64,000 nucleotides of DNA from an uncultured Bacilli bacterium (GCA_934086145.1 CAKOHV010000007.1:1-64000); one strand, 5' to 3'; positions 16,755 to 26,090 are shown, numbered from the stretch's first letter. Notes: generated from the sequence alone by a model not told the origin. Numbers and translations are program-made.

Positions 16755-18674
16755 TTAAAATTCTAACCAATCTGAGCCATCTGCATCACTCGGCATTCTA
16801 AGATCTCCACGAGGCGAAATGCTTATTGTTCCTACCTTTGGACCATCAGGCAAACAACTACGTTTAAACTGCTGACTAAAAAATCTCTTTACAAAAAACT
16901 TTAACCACTTAGCAATTTCCTTTTCATCATACATTCCTTTAAAAGTATGACATGCTAAATAATTAATTTTTTTAATACTAGCTCCATATCTCATAAAATG
17001 ATATATAAAGAAATCATGTAAAACATAAGGTCCAACTACTAATTCAGTCTGTTGTTTAATATTGTCTTTTTTATCTGGTGGCAAAAGTTCAGGACTAATA
17101 GGTGTATCTAGAATATCTAAAATTGTTTGTTTACATTCTTCATCTTTTTCTTTTAAAGCAAAATATTCTACTAAGTACCTAACCAATGTTTTAGGAATTG
17201 ATGAATTAACAGCATACATACTCATATGATCACCATTATAAGTACACCACCCTAATACCAATTCTGATAAATCGCCCGTTCCAACAACCAAACCATTTTC
17301 TTTATTGGCGACATCCATTAAAATTTGCGTACGTTCACGAGCTTGCGTATTTTCATAAGTTATACTTCGATCTTCTAATGGCAATTTTATATCTTTAAAA
17401 TGCTGTAAAGATGCTTCTTTAATACTTATTTCTTGAATGGTCACTCCATATTTTTTCATTAATTGCAATGCATTACTATAAGTTCTTCCCGTCGTTCCAA
17501 ATCCTGGCATCGTAATTCCGATAATATTATCATTACTTATGCCTAATTTACGATAAGCTTCTATAGTAACTAAAAAAGCTAAAGTACTATCCAATCCACC
17601 ACTTATTCCTATAATGCATTTTTTCAATCCAGTATGTTTTAATCTTTTAGCTAAGCCACACGCTTGAATATTAATTATTTCTTCACATCTTGCTTTTCTC
17701 AAAGTTTCATCATTCGGAACAAAAGGATACATATCATATTGTCGTAACAAATTATTATTTTCATCATCAAGCTTAATATTTATCATTTGATAAGACACAT
17801 TTGTTTCAACATCCATAAAACTTTTATTTTTAATTCTATTGTTTATAAGCCTTTGGATATCAACATCTTGCAAAATTAAATTAGATTCAAAAGAAAATCT
17901 TTCATTCTCAATTAAACAACTACCATTTTCATAAATACCCGCATAACCTGAAAAGACCAAATCGGTACTTGACTCATTAACACCGGCCGAAGCATAAACA
18001 TATGCACAAATATTTTTTGCTGACTGAATACTTATTAATTTTTTACGATAAGCATTCTTACCAATTACCTCATTACTAGCAGATAAGTTAAAAAGCAAAG
18101 TAGCCCCATTTAAACATGCATCAACACTTGGCGATTTAGGACTCCACATATCTTCACAAAGTTCAACTCCAAAACATAAATTAAAATTATTTTTATCTCT
18201 AAATAACAAATTAACACCGATTGGAACTTCTTGATCTACAATATTAACATTTTTGCTAAGCAGCACATTTCCAGAACTAAACCATCTTTTCTCATAAAAT
18301 TCATTATAATTTGGTAAATATGTCTTAGGAACAATACCAAGTATCTTGCCACTTTGTAAAATAGCCGCACAATTAAATAATTGATTATCACATAAAATAG
18401 GTAATCCTATAATAATAGTAATGTCTAAAGTAGATGTTTCATTAAGCAAATATAATAAAGAAGCATTAACCTGTTCCATCAATGTATCTTGAAAAAACAA
18501 ATCACCACATGAATAGCCAGTTAATGACAATTCGGGAAATAAAATAATTTTTACACCTTCCTTAGAAGCATGTTTTACTAATTTTATAATTTCCTTTGTA
18601 TTAAAAGTCACATTCCCAACTTTAATTTCAGGCACTGCCGCTGCCACTCTAATATAACCATAATCTTTATTCAT
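16755..18674 (-). CDS. nadE: glutamine-dependent NAD+ synthetase
   Basis: The 639-residue two-domain enzyme amidates deamido-NAD to NAD using glutamine. The N-terminal nitrilase-type glutaminase domain has its triad in FPELSLTGYSCGD (Glu), IVPKTYLPNYNEFYEKRWF (Lys) and FGVELCEDMW (Cys). The synthetase domain has the PP-loop GISGGLDST near residue 357 and GTGDLSELVLGW. An ATG two codons upstream directly abuts the AGGAC ribosome binding site, so 18674 is preferred. The start overlaps the end of nudF by 8 bases, indicating coupling. Confidence 0.96.
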   Translation of the reverse strand: MNKDYGYIRVAAAVPEIKVGNVTFNTKEIIKLVKHASKEGVKIILFPELSLTGYSCGDLFFQDTLMEQVNASLLYLLNETSTLDITIIIGLPILCDNQLFNCAAILQSGKILGIVPKTYLPNYNEFYEKRWFSSGNVLLSKNVNIVDQEVPIGVNLLFRDKNNFNLCFGVELCEDMWSPKSPSVDACLNGATLLFNLSASNEVIGKNAYRKKLISIQSAKNICAYVYASAGVNESSTDLVFSGYAGIYENGSCLIENERFSFESNLILQDVDIQRLINNRIKNKSFMDVETNVSYQMINIKLDDENNNLLRQYDMYPFVPNDETLRKARCEEIINIQACGLAKRLKHTGLKKCIIGISGGLDSTLAFLVTIEAYRKLGISNDNIIGITMPGFGTTGRTYSNALQLMKKYGVTIQEISIKEASLQHFKDIKLPLEDRSITYENTQARERTQILMDVANKENGLVVGTGDLSELVLGWCTYNGDHMSMYAVNSSIPKTLVRYLVEYFALKEKDEECKQTILDILDTPISPELLPPDKKDNIKQQTELVVGPYVLHDFFIYHFMRYGASIKKINYLACHTFKGMYDEKEIAKWLKFFVKRFFSQQFKRSCLPDGPKVGTISISPRGDLRMPSDADGSDWLEF

Positions 18675-19281
18675 TATCATCGTCCTTTTCTTTCCATAAA
18701 TATGTCAAAAAAGCTAATTTTGATCCAGAATCATTTATACCAAGCATTTTTACATCACTTTCTTTTATCATTTTCAAAATTTCTGCCTTTTCAAGTTTCA
18801 AAGAAACTATTTTTTCCGTCCCATCACCTTTTAATTCTTCTACCTTTTTACATCCAGTTGCTACATAAACTCTAACTACTGCTTTACTACATCCTTGATC
18901 TTGATGATGATTCTCTATTTCATAAATATTTTCACAAACATAACCAGTTTCCTCACGCAACTCCCTTTTAGCTGTTTCTATAGGATTTTCACCATCTTCA
19001 ACCATTCCAGCCGGAAATTCAACAGCCATCTCCGCTATTGTATTAGGACGAGACTCTAAAATCATTACAAATTTTGAATCATTAGTAACAGGAATAATAA
19101 TCACTGCATCCCCATTCATTCTATTTTTAGTTATTTGTTCAACTTTCTTTGTACTTCCGTCTTGATATGTCACTAAATATATTTCCTTCCCAATGTATCC
19201 TTCCTCATATTTACTAATCAACTCTTTTTTTACTATTTTTAATTCTTCTAAATCTTTACTAAACTTATTTATATTTAACAC
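18667..19281 (-). CDS. nudF: ADP-ribose pyrophosphatase (Nudix)
   Basis: The protein of about 204 residues has an intact Nudix box, GMVEDGENPIETAKRELREETGYV (spanning roughly 24 residues), so it should hydrolyse ADP-ribose to AMP and ribose 5-phosphate. That both recycles NAD breakdown products and removes the NrtR effector. The start is uncertain. The frame is open to a TTG immediately after the pncB stop, the ATG at 19290 abuts the GTGGAG site, and the GTG at 19281 has the best spacing. It lies between pncB and nadE with overlaps on both sides. Confidence 0.88.
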   Translation of the reverse strand: MLNINKFSKDLEELKIVKKELISKYEEGYIGKEIYLVTYQDGSTKKVEQITKNRMNGDAVIIIPVTNDSKFVMILESRPNTIAEMAVEFPAGMVEDGENPIETAKRELREETGYVCENIYEIENHHQDQGCSKAVVRVYVATGCKKVEELKGDGTEKIVSLKLEKAEILKMIKESDVKMLGINDSGSKLAFLTYLWKEKDDDNE

Positions 19282-19302
19282 TCTAATCATCTCCACTATC
19301 AA

Positions 19303-20778
19303 TTATAGCTTTTTTCGTAAAGTATTACCAACCTCTTCTATAGCATTTTGATTCTTAGCCTTCATAATTAATTCCTTCTTTAACTCTAGCAACTTTCTAG
19401 TTAAATCAACATAATATTGATGAGGATTTTCACTTCTTTTTACTTCAGGGTACAAAGTTGCCATTTCGTCTGCACAGTACTGTTGTTTTTCTAAAATAGT
19501 AGGATCTTTATAAACCAAATTTCCATTTTCAAAGATTATTTTTTGTAATTCTCTAACTCTATATTTTTTTATTTTTAAAGTATTTAATTCATTCATTGGA
19601 TCAACTAAAGTAAAACTATCTTTAGGAATATTTTCTTCATATAAAGAAACCACATCACCTAAAGCATAACCAGTATCTTTATCATAAAATCTGTATAATT
19701 TTTTAAATCCGGGTGTTATTGCTTTTGCAGCATCATTACTAACTTTTATTCTTGAAACAAATTGATTATCTTTTAACACAGCTACATTTTTATAAACACA
19801 ACCTACCCTAGCATAATCTGGTAATACAATATTATCCCCTAAGCCAATTGAATCTATTACGGCTCCCTGTTCCTTTAAAGATCTAATAGTATCTTCTTTT
19901 AAACCATTTGATAAACAGATTTTTACATCATCTAAACCAGCTTCAATAAACATTTTTTTAGCCTCTCTAGACAGATAAGCCAAATCTCCAGAATCAATTC
20001 TAATACCTTTTAATTTATAACCATTTGGTATCAAATAATCTTTGGCTACCTTTATCGCATTTGGAACTCCACTTTTCAACACGTCGTAAGTATCAACAAG
20101 CAAAACACAATTATTAGGATAAGTTTTAGCATAATTCAAAAATGCTTCATACTCTGTATCTGCTTCGGTAACCAAACTATGAGCCATAGTTCCCATTGCG
20201 GACAAACCATATTCTTGCGCTGCTAAGACGTTTGATGTTCCAACACAACCAGCTATTATTGCACACTTACTTGCTTCAACTGCACTCTCCGGTCCCATAG
20301 CACGACGTGCCCCAAATTCCATAATACCAATTCCAGAAGCTGCTTCTACCACACGACGAGCAGCCGTTGTATAACAAATATTAGCATTTAAATAACTCAA
20401 AATAATTGTTTCAAGTATTTGTGCTTCTATAATAGGAGCTTTCACTGTTACTATTGGTTCATTAGCAAAAATTGGTGTTCCATCTGGAATAGCATAAATT
20501 GTCCCTGTAAACTTAAAGTTTTTTAAATATTGTAAAAATTCTTCGGTAAATCGATTTGTTTTTCTCAAAAAGTTAATATCAAATTCCGTAAAATGAGCAT
20601 TTTTTACTAAAGAAATTATTTGATCAACACCTCCCATAACTCCATATCCACCATTTAATGGATTCTTTCTAAAAAAAGCATCAAATACCGCTATTTCATC
20701 CTTCTTACCAGCATTAAAATAAGTTTGACCCATCGTTAATTCATAAAAATCAGTCATCATTGTTAAATTTTTTTCCAT
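19303..20778 (-). CDS. pncB: nicotinate phosphoribosyltransferase
   Basis: PncB converts nicotinate and PRPP to nicotinate mononucleotide, with ATP hydrolysis. The 491 residues match the Firmicutes-type enzyme. MTDFYELTMGQTYF opens the protein, MGTMAHSLVTEADTEYEAF carries the His that is phosphorylated, LLVDTYDVLKSG follows, and IRIDSGDLAYLS is the PRPP-binding region. Its ATG overlaps the pncA stop by one base (TAATG), so translation is coupled. Second gene of the NAD salvage operon. Confidence 0.96.
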   Translation of the reverse strand: MEKNLTMMTDFYELTMGQTYFNAGKKDEIAVFDAFFRKNPLNGGYGVMGGVDQIISLVKNAHFTEFDINFLRKTNRFTEEFLQYLKNFKFTGTIYAIPDGTPIFANEPIVTVKAPIIEAQILETIILSYLNANICYTTAARRVVEAASGIGIMEFGARRAMGPESAVEASKCAIIAGCVGTSNVLAAQEYGLSAMGTMAHSLVTEADTEYEAFLNYAKTYPNNCVLLVDTYDVLKSGVPNAIKVAKDYLIPNGYKLKGIRIDSGDLAYLSREAKKMFIEAGLDDVKICLSNGLKEDTIRSLKEQGAVIDSIGLGDNIVLPDYARVGCVYKNVAVLKDNQFVSRIKVSNDAAKAITPGFKKLYRFYDKDTGYALGDVVSLYEENIPKDSFTLVDPMNELNTLKIKKYRVRELQKIIFENGNLVYKDPTILEKQQYCADEMATLYPEVKRSENPHQYYVDLTRKLLELKKELIMKAKNQNAIEEVGNTLRKKL

Positions 20779-21374
20779 TATAATCTCTCTTTCATATTTT
20801 TTATTAATTTAATTCCATTATTTTCCATTACTTTATAAGCTCGTTTATTACTTTCATCCCTATCATGAATATTAGGAATATGATAAGTTTCTACAGCATC
20901 TTGTGGCACAATTACTTCAACATCTATATTTAATTCGTCAAAGAAATTTCTTAAAGCAACGGCAAAATTTTGAATACATATATCTGTACAACATCCAACA
21001 ATAATTACTCTCTTAAGATTTACCATATCCATAATAGTATCCATAACTCCAGGAGCAAACAAAGCACATGTTGAATTTTTATAAAATATCTTATTAGCAT
21101 ATTGCTCATAAATTTCTAATTCCTTAATCGTTCTAGATTCATAATCATTATGACAATGTTCTAAATACCTTTGTAGTTCAACACTATCTACTGTATGTCT
21201 GTCATTTACTACAAACAAGCCCTCACCATTTTTTAAATTATCCCTTATCAAAGTAATTATTTCTGGAACAATCACCTTAATGGAAGAATCTGCCAACTTC
21301 CCTTTTTCACAAAAACCATTATTCATATCAATTACAAATAAGGCTTCTTCTATTTCAAAAATTTCTTTTTTCAT
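20778..21374 (-). CDS. pncA: nicotinamidase
   Basis: PncA deamidates nicotinamide to nicotinate, the first step of the salvage route encoded by this operon. The cysteine-hydrolase triad is visible: Asp in FVIDMNNGFCEKG, Lys in IFYKNSTCALF and the nucleophilic Cys in VGCCTDICIQNF. The metal site is supplied by VNDRHTVDS and EHCH. At 198 residues it fits the family. It is the first gene of the operon, behind a strong promoter carrying a repeated palindrome. Confidence 0.94.
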   Translation of the reverse strand: MKKEIFEIEEALFVIDMNNGFCEKGKLADSSIKVIVPEIITLIRDNLKNGEGLFVVNDRHTVDSVELQRYLEHCHNDYESRTIKELEIYEQYANKIFYKNSTCALFAPGVMDTIMDMVNLKRVIIVGCCTDICIQNFAVALRNFFDELNIDVEVIVPQDAVETYHIPNIHDRDESNKRAYKVMENNGIKLIKNMKERL

Positions 21375-21400
21375 TCAATCACCATTTTCTTATTATCAAA

Positions 21401-21456
21401 ATATTAATATCATTTCTTATGAATATTTTGTTAATAACATTATATTAATATCATTT
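21401..21456. promoter_or_regulatory. twin palindromic sites, candidate NrtR operators
   Basis: On the minus strand, AAATGATATTAATAT occurs twice, at 21401-21415 and 21442-21456, 41 bases apart. Each contains the perfect palindrome ATATTAATAT. The upstream copy covers part of the -10/-35 spacer of the pncA promoter and the other lies between the transcription start and pncA. Position and duplication suggest a repressor site, and NrtR is the obvious candidate. No consensus was checked. Confidence 0.5.
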
Positions 21457-21467
21457 ACTGCTGTCAA
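21439..21467 (-). promoter_or_regulatory. strong sigma-A promoter of the NAD operon
   Basis: On the minus strand, consensus TTGACA (21462-21467) and TATAAT (21439-21444) are separated by 17 bases, 65 bases before the pncA start codon. Confidence 0.85.
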
Positions 21468-21499
21468 TATCTTTTTAACAAAAAATTAAAAAGATAACA

Positions 21500-21534
21500 T
21501 AAAAATTTAAATTGTTAAAACAACAATTTAAATT
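21500..21534 (-). terminator. terminator of the amidase-LysM gene
   Basis: The perfect 13-base arms AATTTAAATTGTT and AACAATTTAAATT are followed on the minus strand by TTTTTA, right after the LysM stop. Confidence 0.75.
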
Positions 21535-22481
21535 AAGGTAACAATAAAATTTGACCTATTGATAAATTAGTAGTTGGTAAATTATTTAAATTTATTATAT
21601 CTGTAACAGTGGTCCCATTATTTTGAGCTATTTTATACAATGTATCACCGCTTTTTACAACATATTGTTTATTATTTGTACTTCCGTTTTTAGGAATTAA
21701 CAATTTTTGACCTATGCTTAGCAAATTGCTTGATAAATTATTAACACTTTTTAACTTATCAACTGTCGTATTAAATTTACTAGCTATACTCCATAAACTG
21801 TCACCACTTTTTACAACGTATGTATCATAGTCTACATTTGGTGTGTCAAGCGCCGTTCCACTAACCAATAATTTCTGATTAATACTTAAATTATTACTAG
21901 ATAAATTATTCATTTTTTTTAGCTCATCTACAGTCAAATTAAACTTCTTAGCAATACCATATAAAGTATCTCCCGCCATAACCGTGTAATATACACCAAC
22001 ATCACTGCTACTACTCGTATCCTTAACTAACAACTTTTGTCCCACCGTAAGCATATTACTAGATAAATTATTTAACTTTTTTAATTCATTTACCGTAATA
22101 TTATATTTATTGGCTATACTCCATAAACTATCGCCTTTTTTTACTATATAATAATTTTCATTAGCCATTTCTCCATTATAAGAATAACTATAACCTAAAT
22201 ACTCAGCAATAGCTTTTACCACCGCTTCTGCATAGTCTTTCCAATATTTTTTTAATAACTCAGCATCATTAACATTATCTAAAAAACCATATTCTACAAT
22301 AACTGCTTCTGTATCCCCTGTATTTCTATGTATAAAATAATAATCCTTACTTGAATCACTAGGATACCTTCTTTGATAGTATTTCCTTACCTGACGGCCA
22401 TTGTTTTCAAATTCAGTGGCAATTTTTTTACTAAATGTGTCTGGATTGCGTAAAGCGTAAATTATTTCAGCGCCTTCGCCA
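21533..22481 (-). pseudogene. 3' part of an interrupted amidase-LysM gene
   Basis: This frame holds the C-terminal half of an N-acetylmuramoyl-L-alanine amidase (Amidase_3). GGEGAEIIYALRN, a YYQRRYPSDSSKDYYFIHRN block and AVIVEYGFLDN with the catalytic Glu come first, followed by four LysM repeats (each around GDSLWSIA or GDTLYGIA). LysM binds peptidoglycan or chitin-like glycans. The reading frame has no start of its own for the amidase part. It is cut at the integrative element boundary, and the missing first 90 codons lie at 34587-34858. Joined at the GG core the two give one open frame of 406 codons plus stop. A GTG at 22222 could start a LysM-only product but lacks a good site. Confidence 0.9.
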
Positions 22482-22508
22482 CCACAAAATTGGCCCTCAC
22501 AAAGATTA
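22472..22508 (-). other. attR: right junction of the integrative element
   Basis: In the minus orientation the element arm AATTTTGT meets host sequence TGGCGAAGGC across a GG core (plus 22482-22483). The host side restores amidase residues GGEGAE. The matching junction is at 34587-34588. Confidence 0.75.
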
Positions 22509-22513
22509 CTGCA

Positions 22514-23212
22514 TTATTTATTTAGTTTTTTATCTAATCCTAATTTAATTAACAATCTTCCTAGTGGAATCATAAATAAACATTTAAATATTACTGTTAC
22601 CATTTTAAATGGTAATAGTAATATACCTATTATAATTTTAATCAAAGTTAAATTCTCAATTTTATACAAAAATAATTCAAATTTAATCAATATAGTCCTT
22701 ATTTTGCTATTCCACCACTTTAAGTTTATATAAGGATTGAAATAAATATCATTAGTAAAAAATGAAATTGATTTAAAATTTAACGATAATTCTAATGTAT
22801 ACATTCCAATTTCTTTTCTTATTTGATTTAACATATCAGCAATCAAATAAAGAATAATATCACTATTATAATATTTACATTTTTTTATAAAATCACAACT
22901 AAACTCTCTAAAGAAACAATACTTCTTATACATTTTTTTAGATCCATAAATAAATATTGTTGAACCAAAATCAAAAAACTTCTCTTTATATTCTTTATTT
23001 TCAAATATATCACCACCGTTTAAATAGGTTTCTTTTAGCAAGTCTATAAATTTCATATATTTTTCTTTTTTCAATTCATGCTTTTTAAATTTTAATTCAT
23101 TATACTTTCCTAAAATATACAACAAAATTGTTACTAAAACTGAGATTAAAGCTATTTGCTCAGAAGTTAATTTTCCAACTATATCTAAAATTGCTTTTAT
23201 TTTATTTAACAC
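22514..23212 (-). CDS. membrane-associated protein of the element, unknown
   Basis: The protein of about 232 residues has a transmembrane helix at about 18-40 (ISVLVTILLYILGKY), a long charged, aromatic-rich central region, and one or two hydrophobic segments near 185-220. It is not recognised. The first in-frame GTG (23221) lies inside the AAGGTG site, so the GTG at 23212 is preferred. It is the last gene before the right junction, separated from the recombinase by a terminator, so it has its own promoter. Cargo function, possibly defence or exclusion, is a guess. Confidence 0.55.
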   Translation of the reverse strand: MLNKIKAILDIVGKLTSEQIALISVLVTILLYILGKYNELKFKKHELKKEKYMKFIDLLKETYLNGGDIFENKEYKEKFFDFGSTIFIYGSKKMYKKYCFFREFSCDFIKKCKYYNSDIILYLIADMLNQIRKEIGMYTLELSLNFKSISFFTNDIYFNPYINLKWWNSKIRTILIKFELFLYKIENLTLIKIIIGILLLPFKMVTVIFKCLFMIPLGRLLIKLGLDKKLNK

Positions 23213-23254
23213 ACCTATCACCTTCTTGGCTTACTATTATATTCTTTTATAGCA

Positions 23255-23292
23255 AAAAAATAAAGACCTCACTAGATGAATAGTGAGGTCTT
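23255..23292 (-). terminator. recombinase terminator
   Basis: The perfect 12-base arms AAGACCTCACTA and TAGTGAGGTCTT are followed on the minus strand by TATTTTTTTG, just after the recombinase stop. Confidence 0.9.
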
Positions 23293-23294
23293 AC

Positions 23295-24959
23295 TTATTT
23301 ACTATATTGATTCTTACCTTTTCTACCATAAGGATTTCGAGCCAAATTTAAATTTTTATATGTAAAAATATTATCAGGTATTACCCCATACTTATATTGT
23401 ATTGTTATTACTCTATCCTTATCAATCACTATTCTATCTATCAGCGAATGAACTAATTCTTTTTTGGGTTTATTTAAATCTAATAGTTTTTTTATTTTTT
23501 TAGTATAGTCAGGTAATTCATTTAATTTACATTTTACTTCATATTTTCTCATTTGATTATTATCTATGCTTAGATTTATTTTTTTTAATTTTTCTTCGTA
23601 TGGTTTGGCTAACTCTTTATAAGTATCAATAGTAATAACTTCATTATATTTGTCTTCATATAAAGATGTTAATCTCTTTGTAATGCTTTCTTTTTCACTT
23701 AACAACTTATTTATGTTATTATCTAAAGTTCTTGTTTGTTTTTCAACTTCTTGTTGTACCGTCCTATTAAGTTCTTTGAAATCTAAGTTATTTAATTGTA
23801 TTGATATATCTTTAATAAATTTTTCCATTACTTGATCTTCTAGATAATTATATGGAAAAAAATGAGATTGGCATTGCTCTCTAATTGGATCTCTTGCATA
23901 CCTATTACAATTAACAGTCCAATAATCATGATTTTTTCTATATAGAACACTAAGTCTATTGCCACATTCTTTGCAAAACAACTTACCTTCTAATAGCCTT
24001 TTCTCTCTTCTATTTTTTGGTTGTACATCTTTTGTATTTTGTTTTATTAGTTTAGAAATGTATTCAAATGTATCTTTACTAACTAATGGCTCATGTGTAT
24101 TCTCTACTACCATCCACAAACTTTTATCTAACGTTATTTTTTTCTTTGATTTGTAATTAACCTTTGTTTGTGTATGTTGTATCATATCACCTGTATATAT
24201 TCTATTTGATAAAATTTTCTTTATAGAAGAAATATTCCAAGTATTCCTATTTATTAGTCTAGTTGAATATTTTGTTCCTTTGTAACCACTAGGAGTAGGA
24301 TATCCTTTTTCATTTAACATAGTTGCAATTCTAGATGGCCCTATTCCATTTTTTCTCCATTCAAATATCTTTTTTACTATTGGAGCAGTTATAGGATCAG
24401 GAATTAAATGACCTTTATCTTCAGGATCTCGCATATAACCAAAACATGGTAAACTTCCAACAAACTTCCCGTTTTTTCTTTTTTCATTTAAAACATTTCT
24501 AATCTTAATCGAATTTTGTTTACTATAATAATCATTACAAGCCATTATAAATGTTGAAGAATCATTACTTGCCTGATTTTTAAAACTATCATAAGCTTCA
24601 AGTATTGAAATAAATCTAATATTATTTTCAGGAAAGAATGATTCCATATAATATCCTGTCATAACATGATCTCTACCCAATCTTGATAGATCCTTTACTA
24701 CTACACAGTTTATCTTTTTGCTCTTTATATCGTCAAGTAATTTTTGAAATCCAGGTCTTTCAAAGTCAGTTCCAGAAAATCCATCATCAACATATTCTCC
24801 AACAAGATTAAAATTATTACTATTTACATAACTTCTTAATAATTCTTTTTGATTAATTACACTTTCACTATCAGATTCATATTTTTTGTCTTTATCTTCT
24901 TGAGATAATCTTATATAGATTCCAGTATTGAAATCTTTACCAATTAAGTTATTATTCAT
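23295..24959 (-). CDS. large serine recombinase (integrase)
   Basis: The 554-residue protein catalyses integration and excision of the element. The N-terminal resolvase domain has its nucleophile at Ser19 (IYIRLSQED). DDGFSGTDFERPGFQKLL and VVKDLSRLGRDH give the active-site Arg residues. A recombinase domain (about 180-290) follows, then a zinc-ribbon with Cys pairs (FCKECGNRL and NCNRYARDP) and a coiled coil at about 385-455. This is the TnpX/TndX-like class of large serine recombinases. AAAGGAGGT precedes the ATG. It lies near the right end, as integrases normally do next to their attachment site. Confidence 0.95.
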   Translation of the reverse strand: MNNNLIGKDFNTGIYIRLSQEDKDKKYESDSESVINQKELLRSYVNSNNFNLVGEYVDDGFSGTDFERPGFQKLLDDIKSKKINCVVVKDLSRLGRDHVMTGYYMESFFPENNIRFISILEAYDSFKNQASNDSSTFIMACNDYYSKQNSIKIRNVLNEKRKNGKFVGSLPCFGYMRDPEDKGHLIPDPITAPIVKKIFEWRKNGIGPSRIATMLNEKGYPTPSGYKGTKYSTRLINRNTWNISSIKKILSNRIYTGDMIQHTQTKVNYKSKKKITLDKSLWMVVENTHEPLVSKDTFEYISKLIKQNTKDVQPKNRREKRLLEGKLFCKECGNRLSVLYRKNHDYWTVNCNRYARDPIREQCQSHFFPYNYLEDQVMEKFIKDISIQLNNLDFKELNRTVQQEVEKQTRTLDNNINKLLSEKESITKRLTSLYEDKYNEVITIDTYKELAKPYEEKLKKINLSIDNNQMRKYEVKCKLNELPDYTKKIKKLLDLNKPKKELVHSLIDRIVIDKDRVITIQYKYGVIPDNIFTYKNLNLARNPYGRKGKNQYSK

Positions 24960-25018
24960 TTTACCTCCTTTTACTTAATTGGGTATTAAGACAAATGAAT
25001 GATAACATCATAATAAAA

Positions 25019-25132
25019 TTATTGCAAATCATTAGTTAAATGATTCTCCTTTTGCTCTTTAATTATCTCTTCAATAAGATATTGTAAAATAAGATCTTTA
25101 AATGAAATGTTATTCAAATAGGCTCCTTCCAT
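25019..25132 (-). CDS. 37-residue small protein upstream of the recombinase
   Basis: The frame encodes MEGAYLNNISFKDLILQYLI and a charged tail EEIIKEQKENHLTNDLQ, a probable amphipathic helix. An AGGTGG site lies seven bases before the ATG. A second possible start, TTG six codons later, is preceded by GGAG. Short ORFs of this kind often sit between the regulators and recombinases of Firmicutes elements. No function is assigned. Confidence 0.5.
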   Translation of the reverse strand: MEGAYLNNISFKDLILQYLIEEIIKEQKENHLTNDLQ

Positions 25133-25193
25133 AATTAAACCACCTATTTAAATTTATGTTTTTATTTATTATTTTTGAATTTTTTTCATACAT
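25110..25193 (-). CDS. 27-residue putative peptide
   Basis: A very short frame (MYEKNSKIINKNINLNRWFN, then YGRSLFE) with an AAAGGAAG site. It overlaps the start of the next small ORF in another frame, so it could act as a translational leader. Too short for more than a tentative call. Confidence 0.3.
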   Translation of the reverse strand: MYEKNSKIINKNINLNRWFNYGRSLFE

Positions 25194-25332
25194 ATATCTA
25201 CTTCCTTTCTTTTTATATTAGTATTACTAATAATATTATTAGAATTATTTATTATATTTAATTTTTATATTATATTTATTATATTATTATTGAACTAAAT
25301 GTCCTTTGAGTGTAAAAAAAACATCTAACCGT

Positions 25333-25632
25333 TTAGAAAAAGTTTTCTAATAAGTCAGGTGTAAATTTTTCTTTATTAATATAAATTTTTCTTTGAAATC
25401 TATGTTTATATTCCATAGTTATGTAATTGTTATCTGATAACTCTCTTAATAAACCCGATATTCTTCTGGGGCATACACCTAGCCAATTACCTAAGTATTT
25501 ATTATCAGCATAACAATAGCCTTCTTTATGAGATAAAAGTATTATTATTCCATATAAAATTTTATTGTTATTACATACATTTCTATCTAAAATTATAAAC
25601 ATTGGTATTTTTACATATTTATCATAATCCAT
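25333..25632 (-). CDS. helix-turn-helix DNA-binding protein
   Basis: The 99-residue protein resembles the N-terminal winged-helix domain (HTH_36 type) of plasmid and element replication initiators. VKIPMFIILDRNVCNNNKIL leads in, ADNKYLGNWLGVCPRRISGLLRELSD is the helix-turn-helix, and NNYITMEY forms the wing. It is short, so it may be a stand-alone regulator of the element or a truncated initiator. The GGAGAG ribosome binding site overlaps the end of the RHH gene, indicating coupled translation. Confidence 0.7.
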   Translation of the reverse strand: MDYDKYVKIPMFIILDRNVCNNNKILYGIIILLSHKEGYCYADNKYLGNWLGVCPRRISGLLRELSDNNYITMEYKHRFQRKIYINKEKFTPDLLENFF

Positions 25633-25635
25633 TTA

Positions 25636-25794
25636 TTACTCTCCTTTCGTATTCGTATTTGTTTTTAATATTTCTAAATATCCAATTTCTAATAACTCTG
25701 TCATCATTTTAGAAATAGATACTCTATAAAATTTAGACATTAATTTAATTCTATCAAATAAGTCTATTGGTAAATATAATTTAAATATTCTCAA
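25636..25794 (-). CDS. small ribbon-helix-helix-like regulator
   Basis: The 52-residue protein starts at a TTG (25794) six bases after a perfect AAAGGAGG site. A longer open frame exists but has no start signal. The pattern MRIFKLYLPIDLFDRIKLM, then VSISKMMTELLEIGYLEIL, fits a ribbon-helix-helix repressor: one beta strand and two helices. It forms a two-gene unit with the HTH gene. The leader in front of it is full of inverted repeats, so autoregulation is plausible. Confidence 0.6.
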   Translation of the reverse strand: MRIFKLYLPIDLFDRIKLMSKFYRVSISKMMTELLEIGYLEILKTNTNTKGE

Positions 25795-25866
25795 ATTATT
25801 CCTCCTTTCTAAATAGGATGATTGCCCTATTGTTTTTACTGTTTTTAATTGGAGCAGGATAAGAAG

Positions 25867-26066
25867 ATAGCACCACAAACAAAAAAACTCCTTATAATAT
25901 AAGGAATTGTTATGGTGCTATTCTTATTTCGTACTTACGAAATTCATCCTACTCTGTAGGTTCATATAAAGGATGATTACTAAATATCTTCTTTATTTCT
26001 CTTAGCTTTAAATTTTATTAGTTCATCCTATTATTATAAAAATATAAAAATTAATAGGATGATAGC
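25867..26066 (-). promoter_or_regulatory. multi-hairpin leader of the RHH-HTH genes
   Basis: Several nested inverted repeats occur in about 200 bases: outer ATAGCACCA/TGGTGCTAT (25867-25921) around a terminator stem, ATTTCGTA/TACGAAAT (25926-25943), CCTAC/GTAGG (25948-25960), and the perfect 10-base pair CATCCTATTA/TAATAGGATG (26024-26061). The words CATCC or GGATG recur five times. A 15-codon frame with an AAGGAGG site overlaps the last repeat. This looks like an attenuator or operator array. Apart from this, 25879-26264 holds no gene I can support. Confidence 0.45.
25880..25908 (-). terminator. terminator inside the RHH leader (possible attenuator)
   Basis: On the minus strand, TTCCTTATA and TATAAGGAG pair and are followed by TTTTTTTG, upstream of the RHH gene, so readthrough may be regulated. 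Confidence 0.6.
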
Positions 26067-26090
26067 ACATAATGACCACCTCCTTAAAAT

